A stretch of 42,002 nt of DNA from CAZPRY01 sp964589175 (GTDB lineage Bacteria; Fidelibacterota; UBA2242): contig CAZPRY010000036.1 of the NCBI GenBank assembly GCA_964589175.1, positions 1-42,002 on the forward strand, written 5' to 3'. Positions within the stretch are counted from its first letter, which is position 1, and every line of letters begins with the position of its first letter. Below are positions 17,572 through 26,624 of this stretch, in pieces. The notes under the pieces are model-generated. The model saw nothing but the letters and a program-made list of their open reading frames with translations. It had not been told where the DNA came from and made no database searches. A program made the position numbers and the translations under genes.

Positions 17572-17600
17572 AATGTAACTCTATGGGTTACATTTGTCAA
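17572..17600 (-). promoter_or_regulatory. higBA promoter with overlapping palindromic operator
   Basis: Read on the minus strand: TTGACA (17600-17595), a 17-bp spacer, then TACATT (17577-17572). An exact 8-bp inverted repeat (AATGTAAC, 7-bp spacer, GTTACATT; 17572-17594) covers the spacer and the -10 box. A dyad of this type fits a dimeric HTH repressor such as HigA and would give autorepression. It lies 36 bp upstream of the higB start. Confidence 0.75.
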
Positions 17601-17808
17601 GTATTTTCCATTAAGGATATTTGGATAGCGACCATCGTATTTGAGAACACCACGGCGACTCATGCCTCTGTAATGAAAAGCAAATGATATCCATAAGCAC
17701 GATCAGATTTGTCGGATTCAGAACAGCAGGAAAAATTTCTCTCTCGTTCGCCGAGTATTGATTATATTTACAATGGGTAATTAATAGGAAATGAGAGTAA
17801 TTGATAAC

Positions 17809-19290
17809 ATGAGTAGCATTGAACTGGAAAAATACTTCGACAAATTTCGCAAGAACATCATCGGTAACGACCTGGAATATGACTTCGACGGCGGCAAAAA
17901 ACCGGTCCTCTATGCCGATTGGGCCGCCAGCGGTCGACTCTACCGGTCGATAGAAAATTATATTACCGATACACTCGGGCCTTATGTCGCCAATACCCAT
18001 ACGGAGACGAACCTGACCGGAACCGTCATGACCTCCGCCTACCACCAGGCCCACCTCATTATTAAAAAACACATGAACGCTTCCACCGATGATATTCTGC
18101 TCTTTGCCGGATTCGGAATGACGGCGGTAATCAACAAATTCCAGCGCATCCTCGGCCTGCGCATTCCCGAAAAATTCAAGGACAAAATCACCATCTGCGA
18201 GAGCGAAAAACCGCTCGTGATCATCACCCACATGGAACATCATTCCAACCAGACAACCTGGGAAGAATGCTGCTGCGACGTTGCAATTCTCTGCAAAAAA
18301 TCGGACGGCACGCCCAACCTGGCCAGTCTGCGCGAAATTCTCGAAGCCAATAAACACCGCAAATTGATCATCGGCTCATTTACGGCGTGTTCCAATGTCA
18401 CGGGCATCATTACGCCGATTCACGAGATGGCCGCGATTATGCATGAGTTTGGCGGCCTCTGTTTCATCGATTATTCAGCCTCGGCGCCTTATGTTAAAAT
18501 CGACATGCACCCAACGAAGGAACGAGAAGCACTGGATGCCGTTTTCTTCTCGCCGCACAAGTTCCTGGGCGGACCTGGCTCATCCGGCGTCATCGTCTTT
18601 GATAAGAACTTATACCATAATACAGTCCCCGATCATCCCGGCGGTGGAACCGTACTCTGGACCAATCCGTGGGGCAGTCACCGCTACTTCGACAATATCG
18701 AGACCCGCGAAGATGGGGGCACACCCGGATTTCTGCAGGCGATCAGGGCTTCGCTGGCGATCCTGCTCAAAGAGGCAATGGGCGAAGAAGCAATGCTGCA
18801 GCGTGAGCACCGGCTAACCTCAATACTCATGGATGAGCTTTGCCAGGTCGACGGCATCCAGATGCTCGAGCCCGGAAACCGCAACCGCATCGGATTCGTT
18901 TCTTTCTATTCGATGGAGGTGCACCATAACCTGTTCGTGAAATTGCTGAACGACAAGTTCGGCATCCAGGTCCGCGGCGGCTGTCTGTGCGCCGGCACCT
19001 ACGGTCACCTGCTGCTGAATATCGACCACGAAAAATCGAAGAAGATCACCGATCGCATCAATCACGGCGACCTGAGCCAGAAGCCGGGCTGGGTACGGAT
19101 TTCACTGCACCCGACTATGCACGACGACGAAGTGCAATACATTGCGCAGGCCGTTCGGGAGATCCTCGCCAATTACCAAAAATGGCAACAGGATTATTGC
19201 TTCAATCCGCACACCGGTGATTTCGAGACGGCCGGACATTCCGGGCAGTACATCAGCCTCAAGGATACCTTCCGGCCTTTCCGGGATTGA
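17809..19290 (+). CDS. class V aminotransferase / cysteine-desulfurase-like PLP protein
   Basis: About 493 residues of PLP fold type I, class V. Key parts: YADWAASGRLYRSIENYI near the N-terminus, HTETNLTG, MEHHSNQTTWEE, the aspartate region CFIDYSASAPYVKID, the Schiff-base Lys in FFSPHKFLGGPGSSGV, and RGGCLCAGTYGHLLL near the C-terminus. The Cys-containing loop sits where IscS/SufS-like proteins carry the catalytic Cys. The length (about 490) is longer than IscS (about 400). It belongs to an uncharacterised 'aminotransferase class V' group and could be a desulfurase, a selenocysteine-lyase-like enzyme or an aminotransferase. The start at 17809 is favoured; 17791 would add MRVIDN. No iron-sulfur assembly genes are adjacent. 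Confidence 0.85.
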   Translation: MSSIELEKYFDKFRKNIIGNDLEYDFDGGKKPVLYADWAASGRLYRSIENYITDTLGPYVANTHTETNLTGTVMTSAYHQAHLIIKKHMNASTDDILLFAGFGMTAVINKFQRILGLRIPEKFKDKITICESEKPLVIITHMEHHSNQTTWEECCCDVAILCKKSDGTPNLASLREILEANKHRKLIIGSFTACSNVTGIITPIHEMAAIMHEFGGLCFIDYSASAPYVKIDMHPTKEREALDAVFFSPHKFLGGPGSSGVIVFDKNLYHNTVPDHPGGGTVLWTNPWGSHRYFDNIETREDGGTPGFLQAIRASLAILLKEAMGEEAMLQREHRLTSILMDELCQVDGIQMLEPGNRNRIGFVSFYSMEVHHNLFVKLLNDKFGIQVRGGCLCAGTYGHLLLNIDHEKSKKITDRINHGDLSQKPGWVRISLHPTMHDDEVQYIAQAVREILANYQKWQQDYCFNPHTGDFETAGHSGQYISLKDTFRPFRD

Positions 19291-19612
19291 ACACAGCACG
19301 ACCCTACTTAGCATAAAAAATCCATTTCAAAGTGCAGATTGAAAAATGCAAATTTTGAATTGTCGAAAACACGATCGACCTCTATATATATTTAAGTATT
19401 TCTAAGATTATATTTACGATCGAAATTAACATTCATTTGTGGTCAAGATTTTAGTTGACATTATGCGAAATCTGCTTTAAACTTGCTTTTAGGGGTGAAA
19501 TAGAACTTAAACGGGGGCGAAGCTTCGCGGCGATCGTGTTTTTTGTTATTCAGGCGATCGTTCCCGGAGAAGAGCATCTCTTTGAGTATGGAGGTATAAA
19601 AAGGAGGTTCTT
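19291..19612. other. intergenic region and long leader before the secreted-protein genes
   Basis: About 320 bp, AT-rich on the left, with several signals: a promoter at 19455-19483; a 12-bp perfect palindrome (GCGAAGCTTCGC, 19517-19528); and a 12-bp inverted repeat whose arms at 19366-19377 (AAAACACGATCG) and 19531-19542 flank the promoter. The region 19517-19550 (stem followed by GTTTTTTG) could also fold as a terminator or attenuator in the leader. No gene is seen. Confidence 0.5.
19455..19483 (+). promoter_or_regulatory. putative promoter of the first secreted-protein gene
   Basis: TTGACA (19455-19460), a 17-bp spacer and TAAACT (19478-19483). This predicts a leader of about 120 nt before the ATG at 19613, which would contain the GCGAAGCTTCGC palindrome and a T-rich run. 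Confidence 0.45.
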
Positions 19613-22300
19613 ATGAAAGGGTTGAACAAAGTCAGCGTTCTCGGAATCATAGCAATCATGCTTCCGGGGACCGTTTTCTCTCAGTTTTCTAACGGTTCGG
19701 ATGGAAGCCGTTTCTTCGAGCCAGGCTATTCTGACTATCGGGAAATGTCCCGGCAGCCGGGGCACTTCCGATCGGAAATTCTTTTTAAAACTGTCGCTGT
19801 GAATTCAAACGCTTATGTCGTCAACGATTTCCAGGTTAATGAAAACAGCGGGCATGCTACCCAGGATTACCCGGCATTGGCCTCAAATGGAAACGGAACG
19901 ATCGTGGCTGTCTGGCGGGATTATCGCAATGGTATCATCGACATATACGGACAAATTTTTCAGGAAAATGCTGCCGTCGGCGGTAACTTCCAGGTCAACA
20001 AGGAAGAGGCCGGTAATTCCCCAGACGTCGCCGTGAATGCCGACGGTGATTTTATGGTCGTCTGGAGCAATCAGGCGCGTTTGTTTCATTCCGACGGCAC
20101 ACCGAAAACCGATCCCGTAACGATTGCCGAAGTCGCTGGAGGAGATCGCTGGCACGAATGTGAAGTTGCCGCGGATCCGGATGGTGATTTTGTTGTTGTA
20201 GCGAATGCAGTGATGAATCGAGATTATTTGATACTGGCATCCAGGATCAATTCTCTCGGCGAAGTTATCGATCCACCGATTGTTGTGAATGATACCAGCC
20301 GAACAAAATATGCTTTCGAGCCCCGCATTGTCTGCAATCCACAGGGGTATTTTATGGTTACCTGGCGGGACCGTCGTTATGATACGGATTATATCTTCGC
20401 TCAGCGCATTTCGACTACTTTTGAGAAAATAGGAGAAAATATCGCCGTAGGTTCCGCTTCGAGAGCGATGACCCAAAACAATCCGGTCATCGCCGTCGAT
20501 TCAAACGGCAATTCCATAATCGCTTGGCATGAATCTTCCTACCCGGCATCTCTTTATGCGCAACGTTTCCTACCGGATGGATTGCCTGATGGAGAGAATT
20601 TTTTACTGGACAATGGATATTCACCAAGCGTGATCGGAAGTCAAAATGGTTCCTTTATTTACACGCGGGTATTACGCGATCAAAGCTTGAACGACGAAAT
20701 TATCCTGGGCACGCTCGAGAGTTCCGATACTGTAAGCACTGGCAATGTAACTATCACCGAACCGGGCGCTGCCTGTAATTTTTCTATACCAGCGCCGATA
20801 GGGATAGGTTCGAACGGCTATACGCTCGTTGTCTGGTCCGATTTAAGAGATGACGATCCGAATATCTACGGGCAATGGCTTGACAGAGAGAAAAATAAGG
20901 TTGGGGATAACTTCCGCCTGAATGATGATTCGCAACCCAATGGTACGCAGGAAGGGCCTCAATTAGCTATCGATAAGCAAGGTAATTTTGCGATTACCTG
21001 GATGGTTGATCCCCATATCTATGTACGCAAGTACGGGGCCGATGGCCAGGCGTTGACAGAATTTCTGATCGCAAATGACAATCAAGAGCCTGATCGTTTA
21101 CATAGAGATTCGTATATTGCTATGGATGCCGCCGGCAATTTTACGGTTGTCTGGGAAGATGGAACGTCCTGGCCGAGGGAACTTTACGCTCAACGTTTCG
21201 CTGCCGATGGTACCCGTCTGGGTAGTAATTTCAAAATCAATGAGATTGTCGAATATACCGATGAACCTGTAATTGCCATGAATGATAGCGGTTACGCGGT
21301 CGTAACCTGGGGCCAAAGCAGCTTCCTTATGCAAATCCTGGATCCGAACGGAAATCTTCTCGGACAAAATATCGAGGTTGTGGATGAAAACATGGTAATA
21401 TCCTGTCCCTTAAGTCCAGCAATCGATGAGAACGCCAATTCGGTAATTGCCTGGTCGGATAAACGCTCGGGAAAATATGATGTCTACTTTCAAAGATATT
21501 CGAAAGGAGGCCAAAAGATCGGCGAAAACACCCGGATTTCCCAGGATGATCTTGCCGATTATCGTTCCTATCCGGCCGTAATTATCGAACCGGATGGCGG
21601 CTTCTCGATTGCCTGGGACGAATACAGGGATGATAAAATATCCATCTGGGCCCGCCGATATGATGCCGAAGGTGAGCCTTCCGGGGATTGTTTTAAGGTA
21701 ACCGATATCTGTGACGGAAACATCTGGATTAATTTCAAATTCGCTACCGATGAAGCCGGTCGAAAGACCATCGTCTGGTGTCTCGACGATAACATCTATG
21801 GATTGCGTTTCGATGCCGACTGGACAGTGGCCAGTACACCGTTCTGCATCCATGCCGACAAGGAATATCATCAGAGTTATCCCAGTGTAAAAATGCGTGA
21901 TGGCAAAATTTACACGTGCTGGACCGATAATCGTTATGGCGAAGTTGGGATCAATATCTGGGCTAATGTGATTCAGTGGGATCAGATAACCGAAATACAA
22001 ACCACAGGCGTTCGAAGCTGCGACTCTTTCCAGCTCTATCCGAATTATCCGAATCCGTTCAATGCAACCACGCAGATATCCTATGACCTGCCAAACGATG
22101 CGTATGTCCGACTAACCATCTACGACATCCGCGGGAGTGAAATCGTAGCGCTCGTCAACGAGCATCAAAACGCCGGCAGTCACCGGCTCACATGGTCCGG
22201 ATTGGACAACATTTACCAGGCTGTGCCCACTGGTGTCTACCTGCTGCAGATGCAAAGCGGCGGGCAGATATTTCGCCAAAAGATGGTTCTGCTCAAGTAA
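19613..22300 (+). CDS. secreted beta-propeller-like repeat protein with type IX-type C-terminal sorting domain
   Basis: 895 residues. The N-terminus is a signal peptide (MKGLNKVSVLGIIAIMLPGTVFS, likely cut after FSQ or nearby). The body has at least ten repeats with a VxWxDxR-like strand (AVWRDYRNG, VTWRDRRYD, VVWSDLRDD, IAWSDKRSG, IAWDEYRDD and others) spaced about 50-70 residues, suggesting a beta-propeller or stacked-strand fold. The last 85 residues (YPNYPNPFNATTQISYDLP ... VYLLQMQSGGQIFRQKMVLLK) are a FlgD-like/Por-type sorting tail used for type IX secretion and surface anchoring. A strong AAGGAGG precedes the ATG. The ligand or function of the repeats is unknown. It shares head and tail sequence with the next gene. 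Confidence 0.85.
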   Translation: MKGLNKVSVLGIIAIMLPGTVFSQFSNGSDGSRFFEPGYSDYREMSRQPGHFRSEILFKTVAVNSNAYVVNDFQVNENSGHATQDYPALASNGNGTIVAVWRDYRNGIIDIYGQIFQENAAVGGNFQVNKEEAGNSPDVAVNADGDFMVVWSNQARLFHSDGTPKTDPVTIAEVAGGDRWHECEVAADPDGDFVVVANAVMNRDYLILASRINSLGEVIDPPIVVNDTSRTKYAFEPRIVCNPQGYFMVTWRDRRYDTDYIFAQRISTTFEKIGENIAVGSASRAMTQNNPVIAVDSNGNSIIAWHESSYPASLYAQRFLPDGLPDGENFLLDNGYSPSVIGSQNGSFIYTRVLRDQSLNDEIILGTLESSDTVSTGNVTITEPGAACNFSIPAPIGIGSNGYTLVVWSDLRDDDPNIYGQWLDREKNKVGDNFRLNDDSQPNGTQEGPQLAIDKQGNFAITWMVDPHIYVRKYGADGQALTEFLIANDNQEPDRLHRDSYIAMDAAGNFTVVWEDGTSWPRELYAQRFAADGTRLGSNFKINEIVEYTDEPVIAMNDSGYAVVTWGQSSFLMQILDPNGNLLGQNIEVVDENMVISCPLSPAIDENANSVIAWSDKRSGKYDVYFQRYSKGGQKIGENTRISQDDLADYRSYPAVIIEPDGGFSIAWDEYRDDKISIWARRYDAEGEPSGDCFKVTDICDGNIWINFKFATDEAGRKTIVWCLDDNIYGLRFDADWTVASTPFCIHADKEYHQSYPSVKMRDGKIYTCWTDNRYGEVGINIWANVIQWDQITEIQTTGVRSCDSFQLYPNYPNPFNATTQISYDLPNDAYVRLTIYDIRGSEIVALVNEHQNAGSHRLTWSGLDNIYQAVPTGVYLLQMQSGGQIFRQKMVLLK

Positions 22301-22337
22301 GAAAACATTTATCATCTCGGCAGAAAAGGAGGTTCTT

Positions 22338-23672
22338 ATGAAAGGGTTGAACAAAGACACAGAGAGGATAATCATTTTTTGTTGTCTGTTGCTTCTCTCG
22401 TTTTGCATCATTCCGTTACATGCGGAATGGACCCGCCAGACGAACGGCATCGCGCCGTTCGTTGGCGGAGCAGTTATAGACGCCTGCGATGATAACACCG
22501 CCGTATTTGTTGCCCGGGATCCTGTTTCAAACTTTTTGATAATTTACCGCACGACCAATGGCGGTTCTGGATGGCAGGCTACGACCAATCCGGACAGCAT
22601 GGAGTGGATTTCCGATATTTCAATCACCAGCCCGGACAATTTCTGGGTCAGTACAGCAACCGGTATCTTTGCAACCAGTGATGGCGGCCAGTCCTGGCAA
22701 TTACAATTCAGAGATACCACATTGACGCCTTTCATCAATTATATTGAAATGTTCGACAATATCAACGGTGTTGCAATGGCGGATGCCATCGACAAGGACA
22801 GTGCCGCCGTAATTTTAAAAACGACCGACGGCGGTCAAAGCTGGCTTTCCGTAAACGATTCGGCATTCGGTTCAAGTTCGTATAACTCATGGCACGTCGT
22901 CGATTTTGTCGATATGAATGTCGGTTTTCTGCGCCCTGATATCCTAGAGCATGACATTTTTAAAACGACTGACGGCGGCGTCAGATGGCAAAGACTTGAC
23001 TATCCTTCGGATATGGGGGAATGCGTAAACCTGAAATTTTTCGATGAAAATTTCGGAATTATCAGCGGTTGGTGGGGACAAGCCTTGTACACCGAAGTTG
23101 AATTCAGTAATTGGATACCGCTGGGAGTGGGAGCACCCATCGATATCGAATATGCTCCTGATAATTCAAATTACATCTGGGTAGCCAGCTACAGTGCGGT
23201 ATTTTACTCCGTAAACAAAGGTCGTACGTGGTTCGATTCCAATATTACCGACCTGAATTCTTCATCGAATACCATGGCGGATATGGTCTTTTCAAGTGAA
23301 ACCCATGGCTGGGTACTGAGTAATACAGCAGTTTACAGAACCACGGACGGAGGAAGATCTACGACGGCCATAAAGGGAACATCACTTAATTCGAATTCTT
23401 TCCGACTCCATCCGAATTACCCGAATCCGTTCAATGCAACTACTCAGATATCCTTTGACCTGCCAAACGACGCGTATGTTTGTCTGACCATTTACGACAT
23501 CCGCGGCCGGGAAATCGTCACGCTCGTCAACGAGCGTCAAAACGCCGGCTCGCACCGGCTAACCTGGTCGGGATCGGACGGCAATCGCCGGGCCGTGCCC
23601 ACGGGTGTTTATCTGCTTCAAATGGAAAGCAACGGGCAGCTCTTCCGGCAGAAGATGGTACTATTAAAGTAA
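22338..23672 (+). CDS. secreted BNR/Ycf48-like repeat protein with type IX-type C-terminal sorting domain
   Basis: 444 residues. A signal peptide (RIIIFCCLLLLSFCIIPLHA) is followed by about six BNR/Ycf48-type motifs: SDGGQSWQ, TDGGQSWLS, TDGGVRWQR, NKGRTWFD, TDGGRSTT and a degenerate NGGSGW. This predicts a seven-bladed propeller resembling HCF136/Ycf48. The C-terminal ~85 residues repeat the sorting domain of the preceding gene almost word for word, ending in the same VLLK. The ATG at 22338 is chosen because AAAAGGAGG lies directly upstream. The signal peptide would otherwise be internal. It is 37 bp downstream of the previous gene and probably co-transcribed; the hairpin at 23697 closes the unit. 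Confidence 0.85.
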   Translation: MKGLNKDTERIIIFCCLLLLSFCIIPLHAEWTRQTNGIAPFVGGAVIDACDDNTAVFVARDPVSNFLIIYRTTNGGSGWQATTNPDSMEWISDISITSPDNFWVSTATGIFATSDGGQSWQLQFRDTTLTPFINYIEMFDNINGVAMADAIDKDSAAVILKTTDGGQSWLSVNDSAFGSSSYNSWHVVDFVDMNVGFLRPDILEHDIFKTTDGGVRWQRLDYPSDMGECVNLKFFDENFGIISGWWGQALYTEVEFSNWIPLGVGAPIDIEYAPDNSNYIWVASYSAVFYSVNKGRTWFDSNITDLNSSSNTMADMVFSSETHGWVLSNTAVYRTTDGGRSTTAIKGTSLNSNSFRLHPNYPNPFNATTQISFDLPNDAYVCLTIYDIRGREIVTLVNERQNAGSHRLTWSGSDGNRRAVPTGVYLLQMESNGQLFRQKMVLLK

Positions 23673-23696
23673 GCGATCACTCAAGCTCTTCTCAAA

Positions 23697-23723
23697 AAAA
23701 GGGGTGCTACGGCAGCCCCTTTT
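23697..23723 (+). terminator. intrinsic terminator after the secreted-protein pair
   Basis: AAAAGGGG / CCCCTTTT forms an 8-bp stem that continues as TGC/GCA around a TACG loop, with one bulged G. The stem is A-flanked on the left and followed by TTTTCATTTTC. It lies 25 bp after the stop codon at 23672. The A/T symmetry means it could work in both directions. Confidence 0.8.
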
Positions 23724-24027
23724 CATTTTCATGCAGCCATAGATAAACTCCAAAATGGTCACTGCCAACCAGAATTGTGTCCTTCCCCTCGCCGTTTTAA
23801 CGGACTGTAATATTTTTCTGTATATTTCCCGCACTTTTATTATATTCAACAAACTTCAGGGGTACGGGATCAATATGAGTGGAGAAGAGGATTGAATCGA
23901 TGAGGAATTGCCGTTTCCGATGGCTTTTTCGCGCGCTTCTTCGCCCGCTTCGCCGGACTTGCTCCGGTAAAGAAAAAACGTTTCGCGACCGTTAATTAAT
24001 CCTAATCAACGTAATCAGAGGTAATTG
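23724..24027. other. intergenic region before the FGGY kinase gene
   Basis: About 300 bp. A possible 31-codon arginine-rich frame lies at 23900-23995 (begins MRNCRFRWLF, preceded by AGAGGATTGAATCG) and ends 33 bp before the kinase start. It has no known relatives that I recognise and could be a leader peptide or chance. No clear promoter is seen. Confidence 0.35.
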
Positions 24028-25608
24028 ATGGAGACAAAATATATTCTATCGCACGACATGGGCACCAGTTCCAACAAAGCCATGCTGGTAACGGTTTACG
24101 GCGACATCATCACTTCCGCCAAGAAAGACTATCAGCTGCATGTACCGCAACCCGGTTTCGCCGAGCAGGAGCCATCCGACTGGTGGGATGCCATCTGCGA
24201 AACATCGAAAAATGTCATTGCGCAATCCGGAGTAAATCCGTCCGACGTGGTCGGGGTTACCTTTTCTTCGCAGATGCAGGGATTGGTATTGGTCGATCGC
24301 GATGGCCGGCCGCTGCGCCGGGCCATTTCCTGGGTGGACAACCGGGGCGGCGATATCATGCGCGAACGCATCTGGACCTGGCCGCACGTACAGGGCTACA
24401 ATATTTTCCGCTTGCTCCGGTTTTTGCATATCACGGGCGGCGCCCCGAGCCTGGCCGGCAAGGATATCATCGGCAAGATTCTGTGGCTCAAACGCCATGA
24501 ACCGGAGCTCATCGAAAAAACCTACAAATATCTCGATCCCAAAGATTATGTCATCTACCTGATGACCGGGAATTACGTGAAATCAACCGATCTGGCCGTG
24601 ATCTGGTGGTTGCTGGATACGCGTAAAAACCGCAATGTGTGGTCTCCGAAACTCTGCAAGATGACGGGAATTGAAATCGACAAACTGCCTGAGGTGAAAG
24701 CCAGCCAGGCGATTGCCGGCGCTATCACCGAGGAAGCGGCCAAACTAACGGGGCTTCTGCCGGGAACTCCGGTGATCGCGGGTGCCGGTGATATTTCAGC
24801 AGCAGCGCTAGGTTCCGGCGCCGTAGAAAACGGCCGCCTGCATATCCGCATCGGGACCAGCGGCGGCGTCGCCGGTCACTTCACCAAGCGCAAAATCGAT
24901 TTGGCCCATTATGCGGGCTGCATCGGCAGCGCCTACCCGGAAAAATACTACCTCGGCATCGGCACGCAGGACACGATGGGCATCTGCCTCGAATGGGTGA
25001 AAAACAAGGTTATCTACCATGCCAAAGAACTGCAGAGTGAATACAAGGTCGACAAACTCTACCAGGTACTCGACAAGCTGGTGCAGCGCGTCAACCCCGG
25101 CGCCGACGGTCTGATCTTTACGCCCTGGCTCTACGGCGAACGCTGCCCGCTCAACGACGACACCTTGCGCGGCGGTCTGTACAACATCGGTCTGAACCAT
25201 ACCCGCGATCATATTGTTCGCGCCGTTTTCGAGGGGATTGCCATGAACGTCCGCTGGGCGCTCGAAACCATGGAGAAACTCTATAAACGCGTCGATGATT
25301 TGAATTTCGTGGGCGGCGGCGCGATGAGCGACACCTGGTGCCAGATCATCGCCGATATCACCGATCGCCCGATCCACCAGGTAGTAGATCCGCAACAGGC
25401 GGCCGGGCGGGGGGTCGCCCTGCTGGCCAGCTTCACGCTCGGCTATCTGGAGACATTCGAAGACATCGGCAAGCACACCAAAATTAAAAACACCTTTTAT
25501 CCCAACCCGGCGAACCGCCAGCTCTACGACAAGCTTTTCATGGCTTTTAAAAAATTGTACAAGCAGAACCGCAAATGGTACGCAATGATGAACAGCGACA
25601 CTAAATAG
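24028..25608 (+). CDS. FGGY-family carbohydrate kinase
   Basis: 526 residues of the hexokinase/actin fold FGGY family (xylulokinase, gluconokinase, glycerol kinase relatives). N-terminal SHDMGTSSNKAMLVT is the phosphate-1 motif. FAEQEPSDWWDAI, GVTFSSQMQGLVLVD and AISWVDNRGG form the substrate half. GAGDISAAALGSGAVENGRLHIRIGTSG contains the catalytic Asp and phosphate-2 loop. NFVGGGAMSDTWCQIIADITDRPI is the adenosine motif. It phosphorylates a sugar or polyol in the cytoplasm; the substrate is not decidable from sequence. The start is ATG 24028, since the preceding in-frame TTG adds only one residue. The alpha/beta hydrolase gene follows after 10 bp, so they are co-transcribed. Confidence 0.9.
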   Translation: METKYILSHDMGTSSNKAMLVTVYGDIITSAKKDYQLHVPQPGFAEQEPSDWWDAICETSKNVIAQSGVNPSDVVGVTFSSQMQGLVLVDRDGRPLRRAISWVDNRGGDIMRERIWTWPHVQGYNIFRLLRFLHITGGAPSLAGKDIIGKILWLKRHEPELIEKTYKYLDPKDYVIYLMTGNYVKSTDLAVIWWLLDTRKNRNVWSPKLCKMTGIEIDKLPEVKASQAIAGAITEEAAKLTGLLPGTPVIAGAGDISAAALGSGAVENGRLHIRIGTSGGVAGHFTKRKIDLAHYAGCIGSAYPEKYYLGIGTQDTMGICLEWVKNKVIYHAKELQSEYKVDKLYQVLDKLVQRVNPGADGLIFTPWLYGERCPLNDDTLRGGLYNIGLNHTRDHIVRAVFEGIAMNVRWALETMEKLYKRVDDLNFVGGGAMSDTWCQIIADITDRPIHQVVDPQQAAGRGVALLASFTLGYLETFEDIGKHTKIKNTFYPNPANRQLYDKLFMAFKKLYKQNRKWYAMMNSDTK

Positions 25609-25618
25609 TCCGCCGGTC

Positions 25619-26464
25619 ATGGATGATCTGACCCAATTCTGCGCCCCGGGAACGCGCTGCGATATTCAAAACATTGCCGTGAATGAGTGTGTCACGCTAC
25701 GGGTCATCACTTTTTCCCCGCCGCAGCCGACGGACAACCCGGTGATCGTCTTCGTGCCGGGCTGGATTTCGCTGGTACCCGGCTGGAAAGCAGCCTTGAT
25801 CGAGATGACCCGTGACTTCCGCATTCATTATATCGAAACCCGTGAAAAAATTTCGTCTACGATCCATGGCAAAGTACAATTCCGGGTCGAGGATTTCGCC
25901 CACGATCTCGCTTTAATAATCGAGTCGCTCGGGCTTGAAGAGGGCGAATACCTCCTATGCGGCAGTTCCCTCGGCGCCACGGCAATCGTGGACAGCTGCC
26001 GCTTTCTGAAACAACGGCCGCGGGGCCTGATTTTGATCGGAGTCAATGCCGTTTTTCATATCCCAAAATTCTGGCAGATGGTCGTGCATCTCTTCCCGCC
26101 GCGTCTTTACCTGCTCATGAAACCGGTCATCAAATGGTACCTGCGTAATTTTCGTCTGGATGTTGAAAGCGATCGCGCCCAATACGAAAAATACTGCCGC
26201 AATATCGAAGCCGCCGATCCCTGGAAACTCAAAAAGGCCGCGCTGGCTTTCGTCCATTATGCAATCTGGGAGCGTCTGCCGGAGATTGAAATACCAACCC
26301 TGCTCATCGCCGCCACCAAAGATGAACTGCACGACCTGCAAAACATCCATCGCATCCATGCCGCATTGGCCAATAGTCGTTATCTCGACCTCGGGACTAA
26401 CAGCCAGACGCACAACGCTGCTATGGTCGTCGAGTTACGGAATTTCGTCAGGGAGCTGCGCTGA
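25619..26464 (+). CDS. alpha/beta hydrolase
   Basis: 281 residues of the alpha/beta hydrolase fold. VIVFVPGWISLVPGW is the oxyanion-side loop. The nucleophile elbow is GSSLG (Ser 117), followed by a conserved small residue. The probable acid is Asp 235 (AATKDELHD) and the probable histidine is His 265 (SQTHNAA). There is no signal peptide. An insertion around residues 145-200 (FPPRLYLLMKPVIKWYLRNF) would form a cap. It follows the FGGY kinase by 10 bp without its own promoter and precedes an Ldh-family dehydrogenase by 160 bp. Its substrate is unknown; an ester or lactone related to the kinase substrate is possible but inferred only from position. Confidence 0.82.
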   Translation: MDDLTQFCAPGTRCDIQNIAVNECVTLRVITFSPPQPTDNPVIVFVPGWISLVPGWKAALIEMTRDFRIHYIETREKISSTIHGKVQFRVEDFAHDLALIIESLGLEEGEYLLCGSSLGATAIVDSCRFLKQRPRGLILIGVNAVFHIPKFWQMVVHLFPPRLYLLMKPVIKWYLRNFRLDVESDRAQYEKYCRNIEAADPWKLKKAALAFVHYAIWERLPEIEIPTLLIAATKDELHDLQNIHRIHAALANSRYLDLGTNSQTHNAAMVVELRNFVRELR

Positions 26465-26624
26465 CACCGCCTGAATCACCTGACAGAAGCGCCGCCTTGC
26501 TCTTCCCTGAAGTCATAAATCCACTTGATGGAATTGCTGAGAATTCTCCCAAAAATCATTAAATTGATCCGGCCTTCTGCGAGAGTTATATTGAAATCGA
26601 AACCGCCAAAGAGAGGATAAAATT

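Noticed and set aside
24808..25620. Minus-strand open frame opposite the FGGY kinase
   Set aside because: No family similarity; the plus-strand kinase motifs occupy the same bases.
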